Positions 32,642 to 41,238 of a stretch of 41,845 nucleotides of DNA are shown here, one piece after another. The DNA is from Rhodoplanes elegans (GTDB taxonomy: Bacteria > Pseudomonadota > Alphaproteobacteria > Rhizobiales > Xanthobacteraceae), in the NCBI RefSeq assembly GCF_016653355.1, contig NZ_NHSK01000150.1, positions 1 through 41,845 of the forward strand. The letters run 5' to 3'. A program made the translations under genes and the position numbers. The notes under the pieces are model-generated. The model was not told the DNA's origin and ran no database searches. It was given only the letters and a program-made list of their open reading frames with translations. Each line of letters starts with the position of its first letter. Position 1 is the stretch's first letter.

Positions 32642-35600
32642 CTACTCCGCCGGCCGGGGGAGCGCGGGGCCGGCGATGCGGGCGCGCAGGCGTTCCATCC
32701 AGAGGTAGATCACGGGCGTCGTGTAGAGCGTCAGGACCTGGCTCAGCAGCAAGCCGCCGATGATGGTGATGCCGAGCGGGAAGCGCAGCTCCGAGCCGGT
32801 GCCGCTCTCCACCGCCAGCGGCAGCGCGCCGAACAGCGCCGCGAGCGTCGTCATCATGATCGGGCGGAAACGCAAGAGGCACGCCTTCACGATGGCATCG
32901 CGCGGCGACAAGCCCTCGCCGCGCTCGGCCTCGAGGGCGAAGTCGATCATCATGATGGCGTTCTTCTTGACGATGCCCATCAGCAGGATGATGCCGATCA
33001 GCGCGATGACCGAGAGATCCTGCCCGAACAGCATCAGCGCCAGCAGCGCGCCGACGCCGGCCGAGGGCAGCGTCGAGAGGATGGTCAGCGGGTGGATGTA
33101 GCTCTCGTAGAGCACGCCCAGCACGATGTAGATCGCCACGACCGCCGCGAGGATCAGCCACGGCTCGCCGGCGAGCGACTTGGAGAACTCCGCCGCGTCG
33201 CCCGAATAGCTGCCGGTGATCGAGGCCGGCATGCCGATCGCCTGCTCGGCCACCGTGACGGCGGCGACCGCATCCGACAGCGAGGCGCCGGCGGCGAGGT
33301 TGAAGCTGATGGTGGCGGCCGGGAACTGCGCCTCGTGCATGATGGCGAGCGGCGCCGTGGTGCGTTCCAGCGTCGCCACCGCCGAGAGCGGCACCAGGTT
33401 CGTGGAGATCGACGGCGCCGTCGAGGTCGCCGAGGTCGAGCTCGTGACCGACGTCGTCGCCGCGGACGAACCGACGGGCAGGAAAAGCTTGGAGAGCGTC
33501 GACGGGTCGGTCTGGTACTCGGGCTTGGCCTCGAGGATCACCCGGTACTGGTTGGCCTGACCGTAGATGGTCGAGATCTGGCGCTGGCCGAAGGCGTCGT
33601 AGAGCGTGTCGTTGATCGACTGCATCGGCACGCCGAGCCGGCCGGCCGCCTCGCGATCGATGCGCACGAACAGCCGCAGGCCGCCGTCCTGCGCCTCGGA
33701 GGCGACGTCCTGCACGCGGTGGTCCTGGCGGAGCTGCGCGACCAGCTTGTCGGCCCAGCTCGACACGTCGGCCGAGTCGACGCCGGTCAGTGTGTACTGG
33801 TACTGGGCGCGGCTCGCCCGCGTGCCGATCTGGATGTCCTGCACGGGCTGGAAGTAGACGACGACGCCGGGGATCGGCGCGACCTCGCGCTTCAGCCGGT
33901 CGACGATGGTGTCGACGAAATCGCTCCGCTCGCCGCGCGGCTTCAGCATCACGGCGACCCGTCCGGCGTTCGGGGTCGGGTTCATGGTCGAGACGCCGAC
34001 CACCGAGACGACGCCGGTGACGTCGCCGTCGCGGCGGATCGCCGTCACGACCTGATTTTGCAGGCGCTGCATCTCGGCGAACGACACCTCGGGCCCGGCC
34101 TCGACGACGGCCGTGATCATGCTGGTGTCCTGCAGCGGCAGGAAGCCCTTGGGGATCACGATGTAGAGCCACACCGTGGCGGCGAGCGTGATCGCCGTGA
34201 CGACGAGCGTCGCCACCTGCCTCTCCAGCACCCAGTCGAGGCTCCTGCGGTAGCCCTCGATGCTCGCCTCGACGACGCGATTGAAGGCCCGCCCGACCAC
34301 GCCCCCGCCCGTGCCGGTGTCGCTGCGGCGCAGGAGCCGCGCGCACATCATCGGGGTGAGCGTCAGCGACACCACGGCCGAGACCACCACGGCGATGGTG
34401 AGCGTCAGCGCGAACTCGCGGAACATGCGCCCGACGATCCCGGTCATGAACAACAGCGGGATGAACACGGCGATCAGCGACACGGTCAGCGAGATCACGG
34501 TGAAGCCGATTTCGCGCGCGCCGTCGAGCGCCGCCTGCAACGGGTCCTCGCCGTCCTCGACGTGGCGGACGATGTTCTCGATCATCACGATGGCGTCGTC
34601 GATGACGAAGCCGGTGCCGATGGTCAGGGCCATCAGCGAGAGATTGTTGAGGCTGAAGCCGCAGAACCACATCACCCCGAAGGTGGCGACCAGCGACAAG
34701 GGCAGCGCGACGCCGGCGATCACGGTCGCCCGCACGCTGCGCAGGAACAGGAGCACCACCAGCACGACGAGCCCGATGGCGAGCACCAGCGTGAACTGCA
34801 CGTCGCGCACCGAGGCGCGGATCGTGTCGGTGCGGTCCGACACCACCTGGAGGTCGACGCCGACCGGCATGGCGGTGCGCAGCCGCGGCAGCTCGGCCAT
34901 GATGCGGCGGACCGTCTCGATCACGTTGGCGCCGGGCTGACGCTGGATGTCGATGACGACGGCGGGCTTGCCGTCGTACCAGCCGCCGACCTTGCTGTTC
35001 TCAAGCCCGTCGACGACGTCGGCGACGTCGCGCAGCAGCACCGGCGCGCCGTTGCGCCAGGCGATGATCTGGGCCCGGTAGGCTTCGGCCGCCTCGAGCT
35101 GGTCGTTCGCCGCGATCGTGTAGGACTGGTGCGCCCCGTCGAGCGAACCCTTCGGCCCCGCCACGTTGGCGTTGATGATGGTCGCGCGCAGGTCCTCCAG
35201 CGCGATGCCGTAGGCGGCGAGCCGCGCGAGATCGGCCTGGATGCGCACCGCGGGCTTGAGATTGCCCTGCACCGAGACGCGGCCGACGCCGCTCACCTCG
35301 GAGAGCCGCTGGGCGATCATGGTGTCGGCGAGGTCGCTCATCTGCCGCAGCGGGATGGTCGGCGAGGTGAGCGCGATGGTGACGATCGGCGCGTCGGCCG
35401 GGTTCACCTTCGAATAGGCCGGCGGGTAAGGCAGGTTGCGCGGCAGCGTCGAGCCGGCCGCGTTGATGGCCGACTGCACGTCCTGGGCGGCGGCGTCGAT
35501 GTCGCGGTTCAGGTCGAACTGCAGGGTGATCTGGCTGACCCCGTAGGAGCTCGACGACACCATCTGGTCGAGCGCCGGGATCTGGCCGAACTGGCGCTCC

Positions 35601-35800
35601 AGCGGCGCCGTCACCAGAGCCGCCATGGTGTCGGCCGAAGCGCCGGGCAGCCGCGTCGTCACCTGCACGGTCGGAAAGTCGACCTGCGGCAACGAGGCGA
35701 CCGGCAACAGCCAGTAGCCGAGCAGGCCGCCGAGCATCACGGCGAAGCCGAGCAGCGAGGTGGCGATCGGCCGCCGGATGAACGGCGCGGAGACGCTCAT
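32642..35800 (-). CDS. mdtB: Multidrug RND pump, MdtB-like subunit
   Basis: This 1052-aa HAE-type RND subunit has TM4 GFVIDDAIVMIEN with both Asp residues, and MdtB/MuxB landmarks (FIRRPIATSLLGFA, VEDGEDPLQAALDGAREIGF, GIVKKNAIMMIDFALEAER). It pairs with the MdtC-like protein. An oddity is a Ser/Thr/Ala-rich insert of about 25-30 residues (PVGSSAATTSVTSST...), encoded near 33391-33476 just before LVPLSAVATLER in the second periplasmic loop; the MdtC paralogue has only a short turn there. ATG 35800 overlaps the mdtA stop (ATGA) and follows GGGAGCAC, so coupling to mdtA is tight. Confidence 0.9.
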   Translation of the reverse strand: MSVSAPFIRRPIATSLLGFAVMLGGLLGYWLLPVASLPQVDFPTVQVTTRLPGASADTMAALVTAPLERQFGQIPALDQMVSSSSYGVSQITLQFDLNRDIDAAAQDVQSAINAAGSTLPRNLPYPPAYSKVNPADAPIVTIALTSPTIPLRQMSDLADTMIAQRLSEVSGVGRVSVQGNLKPAVRIQADLARLAAYGIALEDLRATIINANVAGPKGSLDGAHQSYTIAANDQLEAAEAYRAQIIAWRNGAPVLLRDVADVVDGLENSKVGGWYDGKPAVVIDIQRQPGANVIETVRRIMAELPRLRTAMPVGVDLQVVSDRTDTIRASVRDVQFTLVLAIGLVVLVVLLFLRSVRATVIAGVALPLSLVATFGVMWFCGFSLNNLSLMALTIGTGFVIDDAIVMIENIVRHVEDGEDPLQAALDGAREIGFTVISLTVSLIAVFIPLLFMTGIVGRMFREFALTLTIAVVVSAVVSLTLTPMMCARLLRRSDTGTGGGVVGRAFNRVVEASIEGYRRSLDWVLERQVATLVVTAITLAATVWLYIVIPKGFLPLQDTSMITAVVEAGPEVSFAEMQRLQNQVVTAIRRDGDVTGVVSVVGVSTMNPTPNAGRVAVMLKPRGERSDFVDTIVDRLKREVAPIPGVVVYFQPVQDIQIGTRASRAQYQYTLTGVDSADVSSWADKLVAQLRQDHRVQDVASEAQDGGLRLFVRIDREAAGRLGVPMQSINDTLYDAFGQRQISTIYGQANQYRVILEAKPEYQTDPSTLSKLFLPVGSSAATTSVTSSTSATSTAPSISTNLVPLSAVATLERTTAPLAIMHEAQFPAATISFNLAAGASLSDAVAAVTVAEQAIGMPASITGSYSGDAAEFSKSLAGEPWLILAAVVAIYIVLGVLYESYIHPLTILSTLPSAGVGALLALMLFGQDLSVIALIGIILLMGIVKKNAIMMIDFALEAERGEGLSPRDAIVKACLLRFRPIMMTTLAALFGALPLAVESGTGSELRFPLGITIIGGLLLSQVLTLYTTPVIYLWMERLRARIAGPALPRPAE

Positions 35801-37230
35801 CGCACCGTGCTCCCGCCGGCTCCCTCGGTCCGCCGCGGCCGCTCCTCCGGCCGGGTCTCGGCACCCTGGCCCGCGCCGGGACCACCGGCCTGCGGTGCCG
35901 CACCCTCGGGGCGACGGCGTCCGCCGGGCGGTCCCCCTGCGGGCGGCCCGCCAGCAGGCGCACCAGCAGCCGGCGCCGCACCGCCCTCGGCCGGCGTCAC
36001 GGTGACGCGCTTGCCGTCGGCGAGCTGCGAGAAGCCCGTCGTCACGACGCGATCGCCGGCCGCGACACCGCTGGCGATCACCGCGGTCGTGTCGTCCTGC
36101 TGCGTCACCGTGACGGGCGTCACGGCCACCGTGTCGCCGGGCTTCACCACATAGGCGAAGGTGCCGTTCGGGCCGCGTTGGACCGCGGCGGTCGGCACCG
36201 TCACGACCTGCTTCAGGGTGTCGACCAGCAGCTTGATGTTGACGAACTGGCCCGGCCAGAGCTGCAGGTCGGCGTTCGGGAACTCGGCGCGCAGCTTGAC
36301 GGTGCCGGTGGTGGAATCCACCTGGTTGTCGATCACCTGGAGAAAGCCGCGGTCGAGCACGGTGCGATTGTCGGTGCCGAGGGCGAGCGTCTCCAGCCGG
36401 CCGCCGGCGAACGCCTTGTTGACGGCGGCGAGCTGCTGCTGCGGCAGCGTGAAGATCACCGAGATCGGTCGCACCTGGGTGATCACGACGATGCCGGTGG
36501 TGTCGGTCGCCTTCACCAGATTACCGACGTCGACGAGCCGGATGCCGGTGCGGCCCGAGATCGGCGCCACCACCTTGGTGTAGTCGAGATAGGCCTTGGT
36601 GTTGTCGATCGCGGCCTGGTCGGCGTTCACCTGCGCCTCGAGCTGGGCCACGGTGGCGCGCTGGGTGTCGGCCTGCTGCTTGGTCGCGGCGTTCGACTGG
36701 GCGAGCCGGATGTAGCGCTCGAGGTCGAGCCGCGCATTGGCGAGCTGCGCCTCGTCCTGCGCCTTCTTGGCGACCGCCTGATCATGCTGCGCCTGATAGA
36801 TGGTCGGGTCGATCTCGGCGAGCACGAAGCCGCGCTCGACGTCCTGGCCCTCCTTGAAGTTGAGCTTCAGGAGCTTGCCGTCGACCTGGCTGCGCACCGT
36901 GACGATGTTGAGGGCGCGCGTCGTGCCGACCCCGTCGTAGTAGACCGGCACGTCCGCCGTCTTGGCGGTCGCCGCCAGCACCGGCACGGCCATGTCGCGG
37001 CCCATGCGGCCGCCCGGGCCGCCGCCCCGCATCATGCCGGGCGGGCCGGGCGGCGCGCCTTCGCCGCCGCCGGGCTTGAAGCCGGACTGCGTCACGATCA
37101 GCCAGGTGACGCCCGCCATCACGGCGAGCGTGATCAGATAGCCGAGAACCGTGCGACCGCGGCGGCGCGGTCGCGGCGGCGGCGGTGACGATGCCGCGCC
37201 GTCGGTCCTCTCGTCGGTTGCGCTCTTCAC
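35797..37230 (-). CDS. mdtA: Multidrug RND periplasmic adaptor, MdtA-like
   Basis: This 477-aa membrane fusion protein has a cytoplasmic Pro/Arg N-terminus, one TM anchor (LGYLITLAVMAGVTWLIV), a Gly/Pro linker, then lipoyl half (IVTVRSQVDGKLLKLNFKEG), alpha-hairpin, second lipoyl half (VVAPISGRTGIRLVDVGNLV), beta-barrel (ISVIFTLPQQQL) and membrane-proximal domain. MdtA proteins are about 400-415 aa; the excess is a Pro/Gly/Ala/Arg-rich C-terminal tail of about 65 residues. The start is GTG 37230: GGAGG lies 9 nt upstream, and the GTG overlaps the stop of the lipoprotein gene (GTGA). The frame is open far upstream but antisense to the channel gene and not family-like. Confidence 0.9.
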   Translation of the reverse strand: MKSATDERTDGAASSPPPPRPRRRGRTVLGYLITLAVMAGVTWLIVTQSGFKPGGGEGAPPGPPGMMRGGGPGGRMGRDMAVPVLAATAKTADVPVYYDGVGTTRALNIVTVRSQVDGKLLKLNFKEGQDVERGFVLAEIDPTIYQAQHDQAVAKKAQDEAQLANARLDLERYIRLAQSNAATKQQADTQRATVAQLEAQVNADQAAIDNTKAYLDYTKVVAPISGRTGIRLVDVGNLVKATDTTGIVVITQVRPISVIFTLPQQQLAAVNKAFAGGRLETLALGTDNRTVLDRGFLQVIDNQVDSTTGTVKLRAEFPNADLQLWPGQFVNIKLLVDTLKQVVTVPTAAVQRGPNGTFAYVVKPGDTVAVTPVTVTQQDDTTAVIASGVAAGDRVVTTGFSQLADGKRVTVTPAEGGAAPAAGAPAGGPPAGGPPGGRRRPEGAAPQAGGPGAGQGAETRPEERPRRTEGAGGSTVR

Positions 37231-38708
37231 GCGCGGTTGCCTCCGATGCGCGGCGGCCAGCCGCCGCCCAGCGCTTGGTACAGGCTCACGGCGGCCAGCA
37301 TCCGGGCCAGGCGCACCTGGACGAGCGTGTCCTGTGCCGTGAACAGGGTCTGCTGCGTGTTGAGCACCGTCACGTAGTCGACGATGCCCTCGCGCAGCCG
37401 CGATTCCGAGATGTCGAACGCCTCGCGCGCGGCCCGCACGGCCTGCGCCTGCAGGCGCTCGCGCTCGGTCTGCTGGCGCAGCGCGATCAGGGCGCGCTCG
37501 ACGTCGGCGAAGCCGTTGATCACCGACTGCCGATAGGTCTGCAACAGCTCGAGCTGGCGCCCCTGGGTCTGCTCGAGCTGACCCTGCAGGTTGCCGCCGT
37601 CGAAGATCGGCTGCGTGATCGACGCGGTCGCCGTGTAGAACCAGGCGCCGGGACCGAACAGGCTCGCGAGCGCGGCGCTCTGCACGCCGTTCTGCGCCGT
37701 GAGGCCGATCGACGGGAAGAAGCTCGCCCGTGCCGCCTCGACCGAATGATTGGCGGAGACGAGGCTCGCCTCGGCGGCGCGGATGTCGGGGCGCTGGTTG
37801 ATCAGGTCGGACGGCAGGCCGGGCGGGATGCGCGGCACCGCGACCGTGTCGAGCGAGCCGCCCTTGACGGCGAAGTGCTCGGGCGTACGGCCGACCAGCA
37901 CGGCGAGCGTCGCGGCGTTCTGCCTTATGGTGATCTCGTAGGCCGGCAGGTTGGCCCTGACCGTCGCGGCGAGCGACTCCTGCTGCGAGACGTCGAGGCT
38001 GTTGGCCGTGCCGGCGGCGAAGCGCTCCTTGATCAGGCCGAGGATCCTGGTGGCAGCGGCGAGGTTGTTCTTGGCGATGCGCAGCCGATCCTGCGCGGCG
38101 AGGAGCTGGAAGTAGTTGGACCCGACATTCGCCATCGCGGTGAGGGCGACGGTGTCGCGGTTGAACCGCGTCGCCACCGCGTTCTCCTGCGCGGCGAGCA
38201 GGGTCGCTTTGTTCTTGCCCCAGAAGTCGAGCTCGTAGCTCGCCGTCAGATAGGTCGAGTAGGACGAGCGCTCGCTGGCGATGCCCGCCGAGGACGAGGC
38301 GGCCGAGGTGCGGGTGCGGGTCGCCTGCCCGTTGCCGGAGAGGTTCGGCAGCAGGGCCGAGCCGCTGATCCGGGCCTGCGCGTCGGCTTGTAGGATGCGG
38401 GCGACGGCGGCCGCGATGTCGAGGTTGGAGGTCTGCGCCTCCTCCATCAGCACGGTCAGCTCGCCCGACTTGAAGCCGCGCCACCAGTCGAGCGCCGGGC
38501 CGATCTCGGCGGCGCCGCGACCCTCCTTGTACTGGTGCGGGATGTCGAGGGCGAGCTCGGGCTTCTCGGTGTCGACGAAGCAGCCGCCGAGCAGCGGCGC
38601 GAGGGCGAGTGCACCGGCGAAGGTGCGGGCGAGCGCGACGGCACGCCCGGCCCGTCCGGAGCCGGGCCGTCCGGTGTCGATCTCGTCGCTGAGGTCCATG
38701 TTACGCAT
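37227..38708 (-). CDS. NodT-family outer-membrane efflux lipoprotein
   Basis: This 493-aa channel protein is the outer-membrane component for the MdtABC-like pump. The signal sequence ends in a lipobox LAPLLGGC with Cys43 as the lipidation site, typical of the NodT/OprM branch. The mature protein shows the duplicated OEP repeat with coiled-coil hairpins, and motifs DWWRGFKSGELTVLMEEA, YELDFWGKNKA, LPSDLINQRPDIRAAEASL and SITQPIFDGGNLQGQL. It leads the operon lipoprotein-mdtA-mdtB-mdtC, with 4-nt overlaps up to mdtB. No Shine-Dalgarno is visible before ATG 38708 or the alternative ATG 38699, so the start is uncertain by three codons. Confidence 0.9.
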   Translation of the reverse strand: MRNMDLSDEIDTGRPGSGRAGRAVALARTFAGALALAPLLGGCFVDTEKPELALDIPHQYKEGRGAAEIGPALDWWRGFKSGELTVLMEEAQTSNLDIAAAVARILQADAQARISGSALLPNLSGNGQATRTRTSAASSSAGIASERSSYSTYLTASYELDFWGKNKATLLAAQENAVATRFNRDTVALTAMANVGSNYFQLLAAQDRLRIAKNNLAAATRILGLIKERFAAGTANSLDVSQQESLAATVRANLPAYEITIRQNAATLAVLVGRTPEHFAVKGGSLDTVAVPRIPPGLPSDLINQRPDIRAAEASLVSANHSVEAARASFFPSIGLTAQNGVQSAALASLFGPGAWFYTATASITQPIFDGGNLQGQLEQTQGRQLELLQTYRQSVINGFADVERALIALRQQTERERLQAQAVRAAREAFDISESRLREGIVDYVTVLNTQQTLFTAQDTLVQVRLARMLAAVSLYQALGGGWPPRIGGNRA

Positions 38709-39125
38709 CGTTATCGTGGAGCGGCCCGGCCGAGGAGATCGGCTCCGGCGCCCATTGAACTGCTGCCCGTGTCGACTGTCCGGGTCGGCTCCGTTCCGGG
38801 CGATACTAGAGCCGATGGCCGGCAAGACCGTCATTACAATTACGACAGGGGCGCGGCCGTCCTTCGGAGGGCGGCGATTTGCCCGTCCGGCGTTGCCGGC
38901 GGGCGACACGCGGCCCGGTTGGGTCGCGCGTCGAACGCGAAGACTGTGTCGCGTGTGTTTCGCCGCCGCGCCGCCGCCCGAATGTGCCGGACCGCACGAC
39001 CGGACCGATGCGCGCCGGCCGCAACGCAATATGGCCGAGCGAGGCCCGGCCATATCGCGAGACGGCGTGTCGATCGCGCAAACGACTCGGGGGCGCGCAG
39101 ACGACCCGGAGCCGCGAGCGGGCGC
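38709..39125. other. Intergenic region upstream of the Mdt-type operon
   Basis: This 417-bp stretch runs from the NodT-type gene start to the bacterioferritin stop; both genes are on the minus strand. An imperfect palindrome CGTCATT-AC-AATTACG (38829-38844, 6 of 7 paired) about 125 bp before the lipoprotein ATG is the only operator-like site. A hairpin lies at 39029-39055. Short open frames here look non-coding. Confidence 0.4.
39029..39055 (-). terminator. Hairpin downstream of bacterioferritin
   Basis: ATATGGCCG (39029-39037) pairs perfectly with CGGCCATAT (39047-39055) around a 9-nt loop, about 70 nt after the bfr stop. Its sequence resembles the arms of the repeat at 3555-3661, so it may be a decayed repeat reused as a transcript end. 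There is no T-run. Confidence 0.45.
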
Positions 39126-39608
39126 TCAGTCCTCGTCGAGCTCGCCGATGTGATGCTGCGAGTAGAGTTCGACGCCGATCTTGGCGACGAGATCGAGCTG
39201 GGTCTCCAGGAAGTCAATGTGGCCTTCCTCGTCCGCCATCAGTTCCTCGAACAGGTCGCGCGACGGGAAGTCCTTGACCGTGTTGCAGTAGGCGGCGGCC
39301 TCCTGATACAGCGCGCGAGCGCCCTGCTCGGCGGCGAGGTCGGCTTCGAGAATCTCCTTCACGGACTGGCCGATCTGCAGGGGATCGAGCACCTGGAGGT
39401 TCGGGAAGCCCTCGAGGAAGAGAATACGGTCGACGAACTTGTCGGCGTGCTCCATCTCCTCGATGGATTCCTTGCGCCACTTCTTGGCGAGATCCTTGAA
39501 GCCCCAGTTGTCGAGCATCCGATAATGGAGCCAATACTGATTGATCGCCGTCAGCTCGCTGCGTAATCCCTTGTTCAGGTATTCGATGACTTTGGCGTCG
39601 CCCTTCAT
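39126..39608 (-). CDS. bfr: Bacterioferritin
   Basis: This 160-aa four-helix-bundle protein assembles into a 24-subunit haem-containing shell that oxidises Fe(II) and stores it as a ferric mineral in the cytosol. All family residues are in place: haem ligand Met52 and ferroxidase ligands Glu18, Glu51, His54, Glu94, Glu127 and His130. Blocks [16 protein letters not shown] and [19 protein letters not shown] are highly conserved. ATG 39608 follows GGAGCACGCAGG. It lies 180 bp downstream of the Bfd-like gene on the same strand. A half-site TTTAGAA (minus strand, 39694-39688) in that gap resembles half of an ICE/Irr box. The length equals the family norm. Confidence 0.97.
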   Translation of the reverse strand: MKGDAKVIEYLNKGLRSELTAINQYWLHYRMLDNWGFKDLAKKWRKESIEEMEHADKFVDRILFLEGFPNLQVLDPLQIGQSVKEILEADLAAEQGARALYQEAAAYCNTVKDFPSRDLFEELMADEEGHIDFLETQLDLVAKIGVELYSQHHIGELDED

Positions 39609-39788
39609 CCTGCGTGCTCCATTCGTGGCGGCCGAACCGCTGCCTGGCGGACCGGCGCCATGCCGCGCGTCGCGCTCCTTTGCGCGGTTCTAAACTGGTG
39701 GAACCGGGCCCTCAAAGCAAGGGCGCGAACGGCTTGAAAATCACCATCTTAATACCGGGAGTAGGTCGCCCGAAAAGCCGCCGAACGG

Positions 39789-40262
39789 TCAGTCAGCCGC
39801 CCCGTGGACCGGGTGGGGATGGGCGAGCTGGGCATGGCCCGACCGTGCGGCCGGGAGACGATCGGCGGTCCCGTGCGACGCGGGCTCGGCGCGCCGGACC
39901 GGGTGATCGTGCTCGTGCGCCGCCTCGACCGGAGCATGCGCATGCGGGTGCGCATGGTCGTGGTGGTGATCGTGCCCGTGGTCGTGGTCGTGGTGATGAT
40001 GCCCGTGGTGATGAGGCCCGTGATCGTGCCCCTCCTCACCATGCGGGTGAGTGTGGGCCTCGTGGGCCGGGCAGCAGGCGCACTGGTTGCCGCAGGACAG
40101 CAGCGCCTGGTCCATGATCTTGCGGATCGTGCGCGCGCAGCGGCCGCATTGGGCGCTGCAGCCGAGACAGCCATAGACCTGGCTGGTGAGCCGCGTGCCG
40201 CGCTCCGCGACGACGTCGCGGATCTGGTGGTCCGACAGGACATTGCAGGAGCAGACGATCAT
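39789..40262 (-). CDS. bfd: Bfd-like [2Fe-2S] ferredoxin with long His-rich C-terminal tail
   Basis: Read from ATG 40262, this is a 157-aa protein. Residues 1-56 form a BFD domain, MIVCSCNVLSD...CSAQCGRCARTIRKIMD, with cluster ligands Cys4, Cys6, Cys39 and Cys42; Bfd reduces bacterioferritin to release iron. Extra cysteines follow (32, 35, 57, 61, 63, 64). From residue 67 the chain becomes extremely His-rich: 26 His in 67-120, mostly HxH and HH, with more to residue 153. Typical Bfd is 60-100 aa without this tail, which should bind Zn, Ni, Co or Cu. The open frame also allows ATG 40313 (MSEPAFAEP) or 40343; none has a clear ribosome site, and 40262 matches the family start. bfr lies downstream. 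Confidence 0.85.
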   Translation of the reverse strand: MIVCSCNVLSDHQIRDVVAERGTRLTSQVYGCLGCSAQCGRCARTIRKIMDQALLSCGNQCACCPAHEAHTHPHGEEGHDHGPHHHGHHHHDHDHGHDHHHDHAHPHAHAPVEAAHEHDHPVRRAEPASHGTADRLPAARSGHAQLAHPHPVHGAAD

Positions 40263-40674
40263 GGCGGACGCGGCTTCCGGTACGGATGGTTCAGCGAACG
40301 CGGGCTCGCTCATTGAAATAGGGCAACTAGGACTTGATTGCAAAAGAAAAAGACTCTTTGAAATCGTTCTAATTCATGTGTTGTCCAGAAATATTCCAGT
40401 CTACAGAGCCGATTTCGAACCATCCCTACTCAATTTTTCTGCCGAGAAAGACTCCAATCTACACGTCTAACCGCCCCCGCGGTTGGCGCTTTCACATGAG
40501 ATTGTCAGGAACTCGCCAAACGAAAACTGTTGCGAGACGTCCGGGAGCCCCGCGCCCGGCCGAATCCTGCAAACGCGTCGCAATTTCGTCTGATGGTTGT
40601 CTTGAAGCGGACGCGCCGCCGGCGCCGCCGCGACGCTCCGGTCGAATACGTAACCGCTGTCGCAGCAAGGATTT
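40263..40674. other. Intergenic region with an AT-rich segment upstream of bfd
   Basis: The part at about 40315-40470 is strikingly AT-rich compared with the rest of the window. It holds the likely bfd promoter and an ICE-like site. AACCGC-CCCC-GCGGTT (40469-40484) is a small perfect hairpin that could end the DUF6790 transcript, 190 nt after its stop. I see no convincing gene. Confidence 0.45.
40357..40373. promoter_or_regulatory. ICE/Irr-like site upstream of bfd
   Basis: On the minus strand ATTAGAA-CGA-TTTCAAA matches 11 of 14 defined positions of the ICE motif, about 95 bp before ATG 40262. Iron-storage genes are classical Irr targets in this order, which supports the weak match. Confidence 0.4.
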
Positions 40675-41154
40675 TTACGCACGGCGCCGAGCCACCGCGA
40701 GGAGCAGCAGGAGCGCCAGCGGGGTGGCGATGTCGGTGACGAGGATCGGCCCGGCATTGCCCGGCGCCAGGTTGCCGGCCGTCACGATGTCGCGGACATG
40801 GCCGACCGCCGCCCCGCCCAGGAAGGCCGTCATCATGAGGGCGACGGCGAGCCGCGCCTCGTATCCTCGGAACGCCGCATAAAGCCCGGCGAGCCCGATG
40901 CCGAGATTGGCGACGCCGACCTCGTACTGGAACGGGCTCGGCGTCCAGCCGATCGACGCCGCCGCCTGGGCCGGGAACGCGATGTGGCCGAGCGCCGCCC
41001 ACAGCCCCATCAGGCCGACCGGAAACACGAGAATCCACCGCAGGAGGACATCGGCGGCGACGTCGGCGTGCAGCGGCCGCGGTCGGCGCAGCAGTACCAC
41101 GGCGGCGACCACGAGCGCGGCGAGCCAGCTCGCCACCGGAACGATCGAGACCAT
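40675..41154 (-). CDS. Four-helix membrane protein, DUF6790-like
   Basis: This 159-aa integral membrane protein has about four hydrophobic helices: residues 7-22, 38-58, 80-115 (with a short break) and 130-153. A conserved-looking block, HIAFPAQAAASIGWTPSPFQYEVGVANLGIG, quoted here only in part as HIAFPAQ and SPFQYEVGVANLG, matches my memory of DUF6790, whose function is unknown. ATG 41154 follows AAAGGAG at a good distance. It is 84 bp downstream of the tonB-like gene on the same strand, so they may be cotranscribed, but no functional link is evident. Confidence 0.65.
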   Translation of the reverse strand: MVSIVPVASWLAALVVAAVVLLRRPRPLHADVAADVLLRWILVFPVGLMGLWAALGHIAFPAQAAASIGWTPSPFQYEVGVANLGIGLAGLYAAFRGYEARLAVALMMTAFLGGAAVGHVRDIVTAGNLAPGNAGPILVTDIATPLALLLLLAVARRRA

Positions 41155-41238
41155 GCAGGCTCCTTTCGAACGATTGTCTCGGAGGCGGGCTCTGTCCGGT
41201 CCAACAGGTCGCGCGCCGACCGGTCGACGCGGGTCGGC

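Noticed and set aside
33092..36154. A 1020-codon plus-strand open frame opposite mdtB
   Set aside because: Same reason: composition is that of the complement of a GC-rich gene, with no family motif and no ribosome site.
38806..39217. Short minus-strand frames between the Mdt-type operon and bfr
   Set aside because: They overlap each other in different phases, are Arg/Ala-rich and have no ribosome site or motif; the interval is treated as non-coding.
39688..39694. Full ICE/Irr box in front of bfr
   Set aside because: Only one half-site (TTTAGAA on the minus strand) is present; the second half does not match, so it is mentioned under bfr but not called as an operator.
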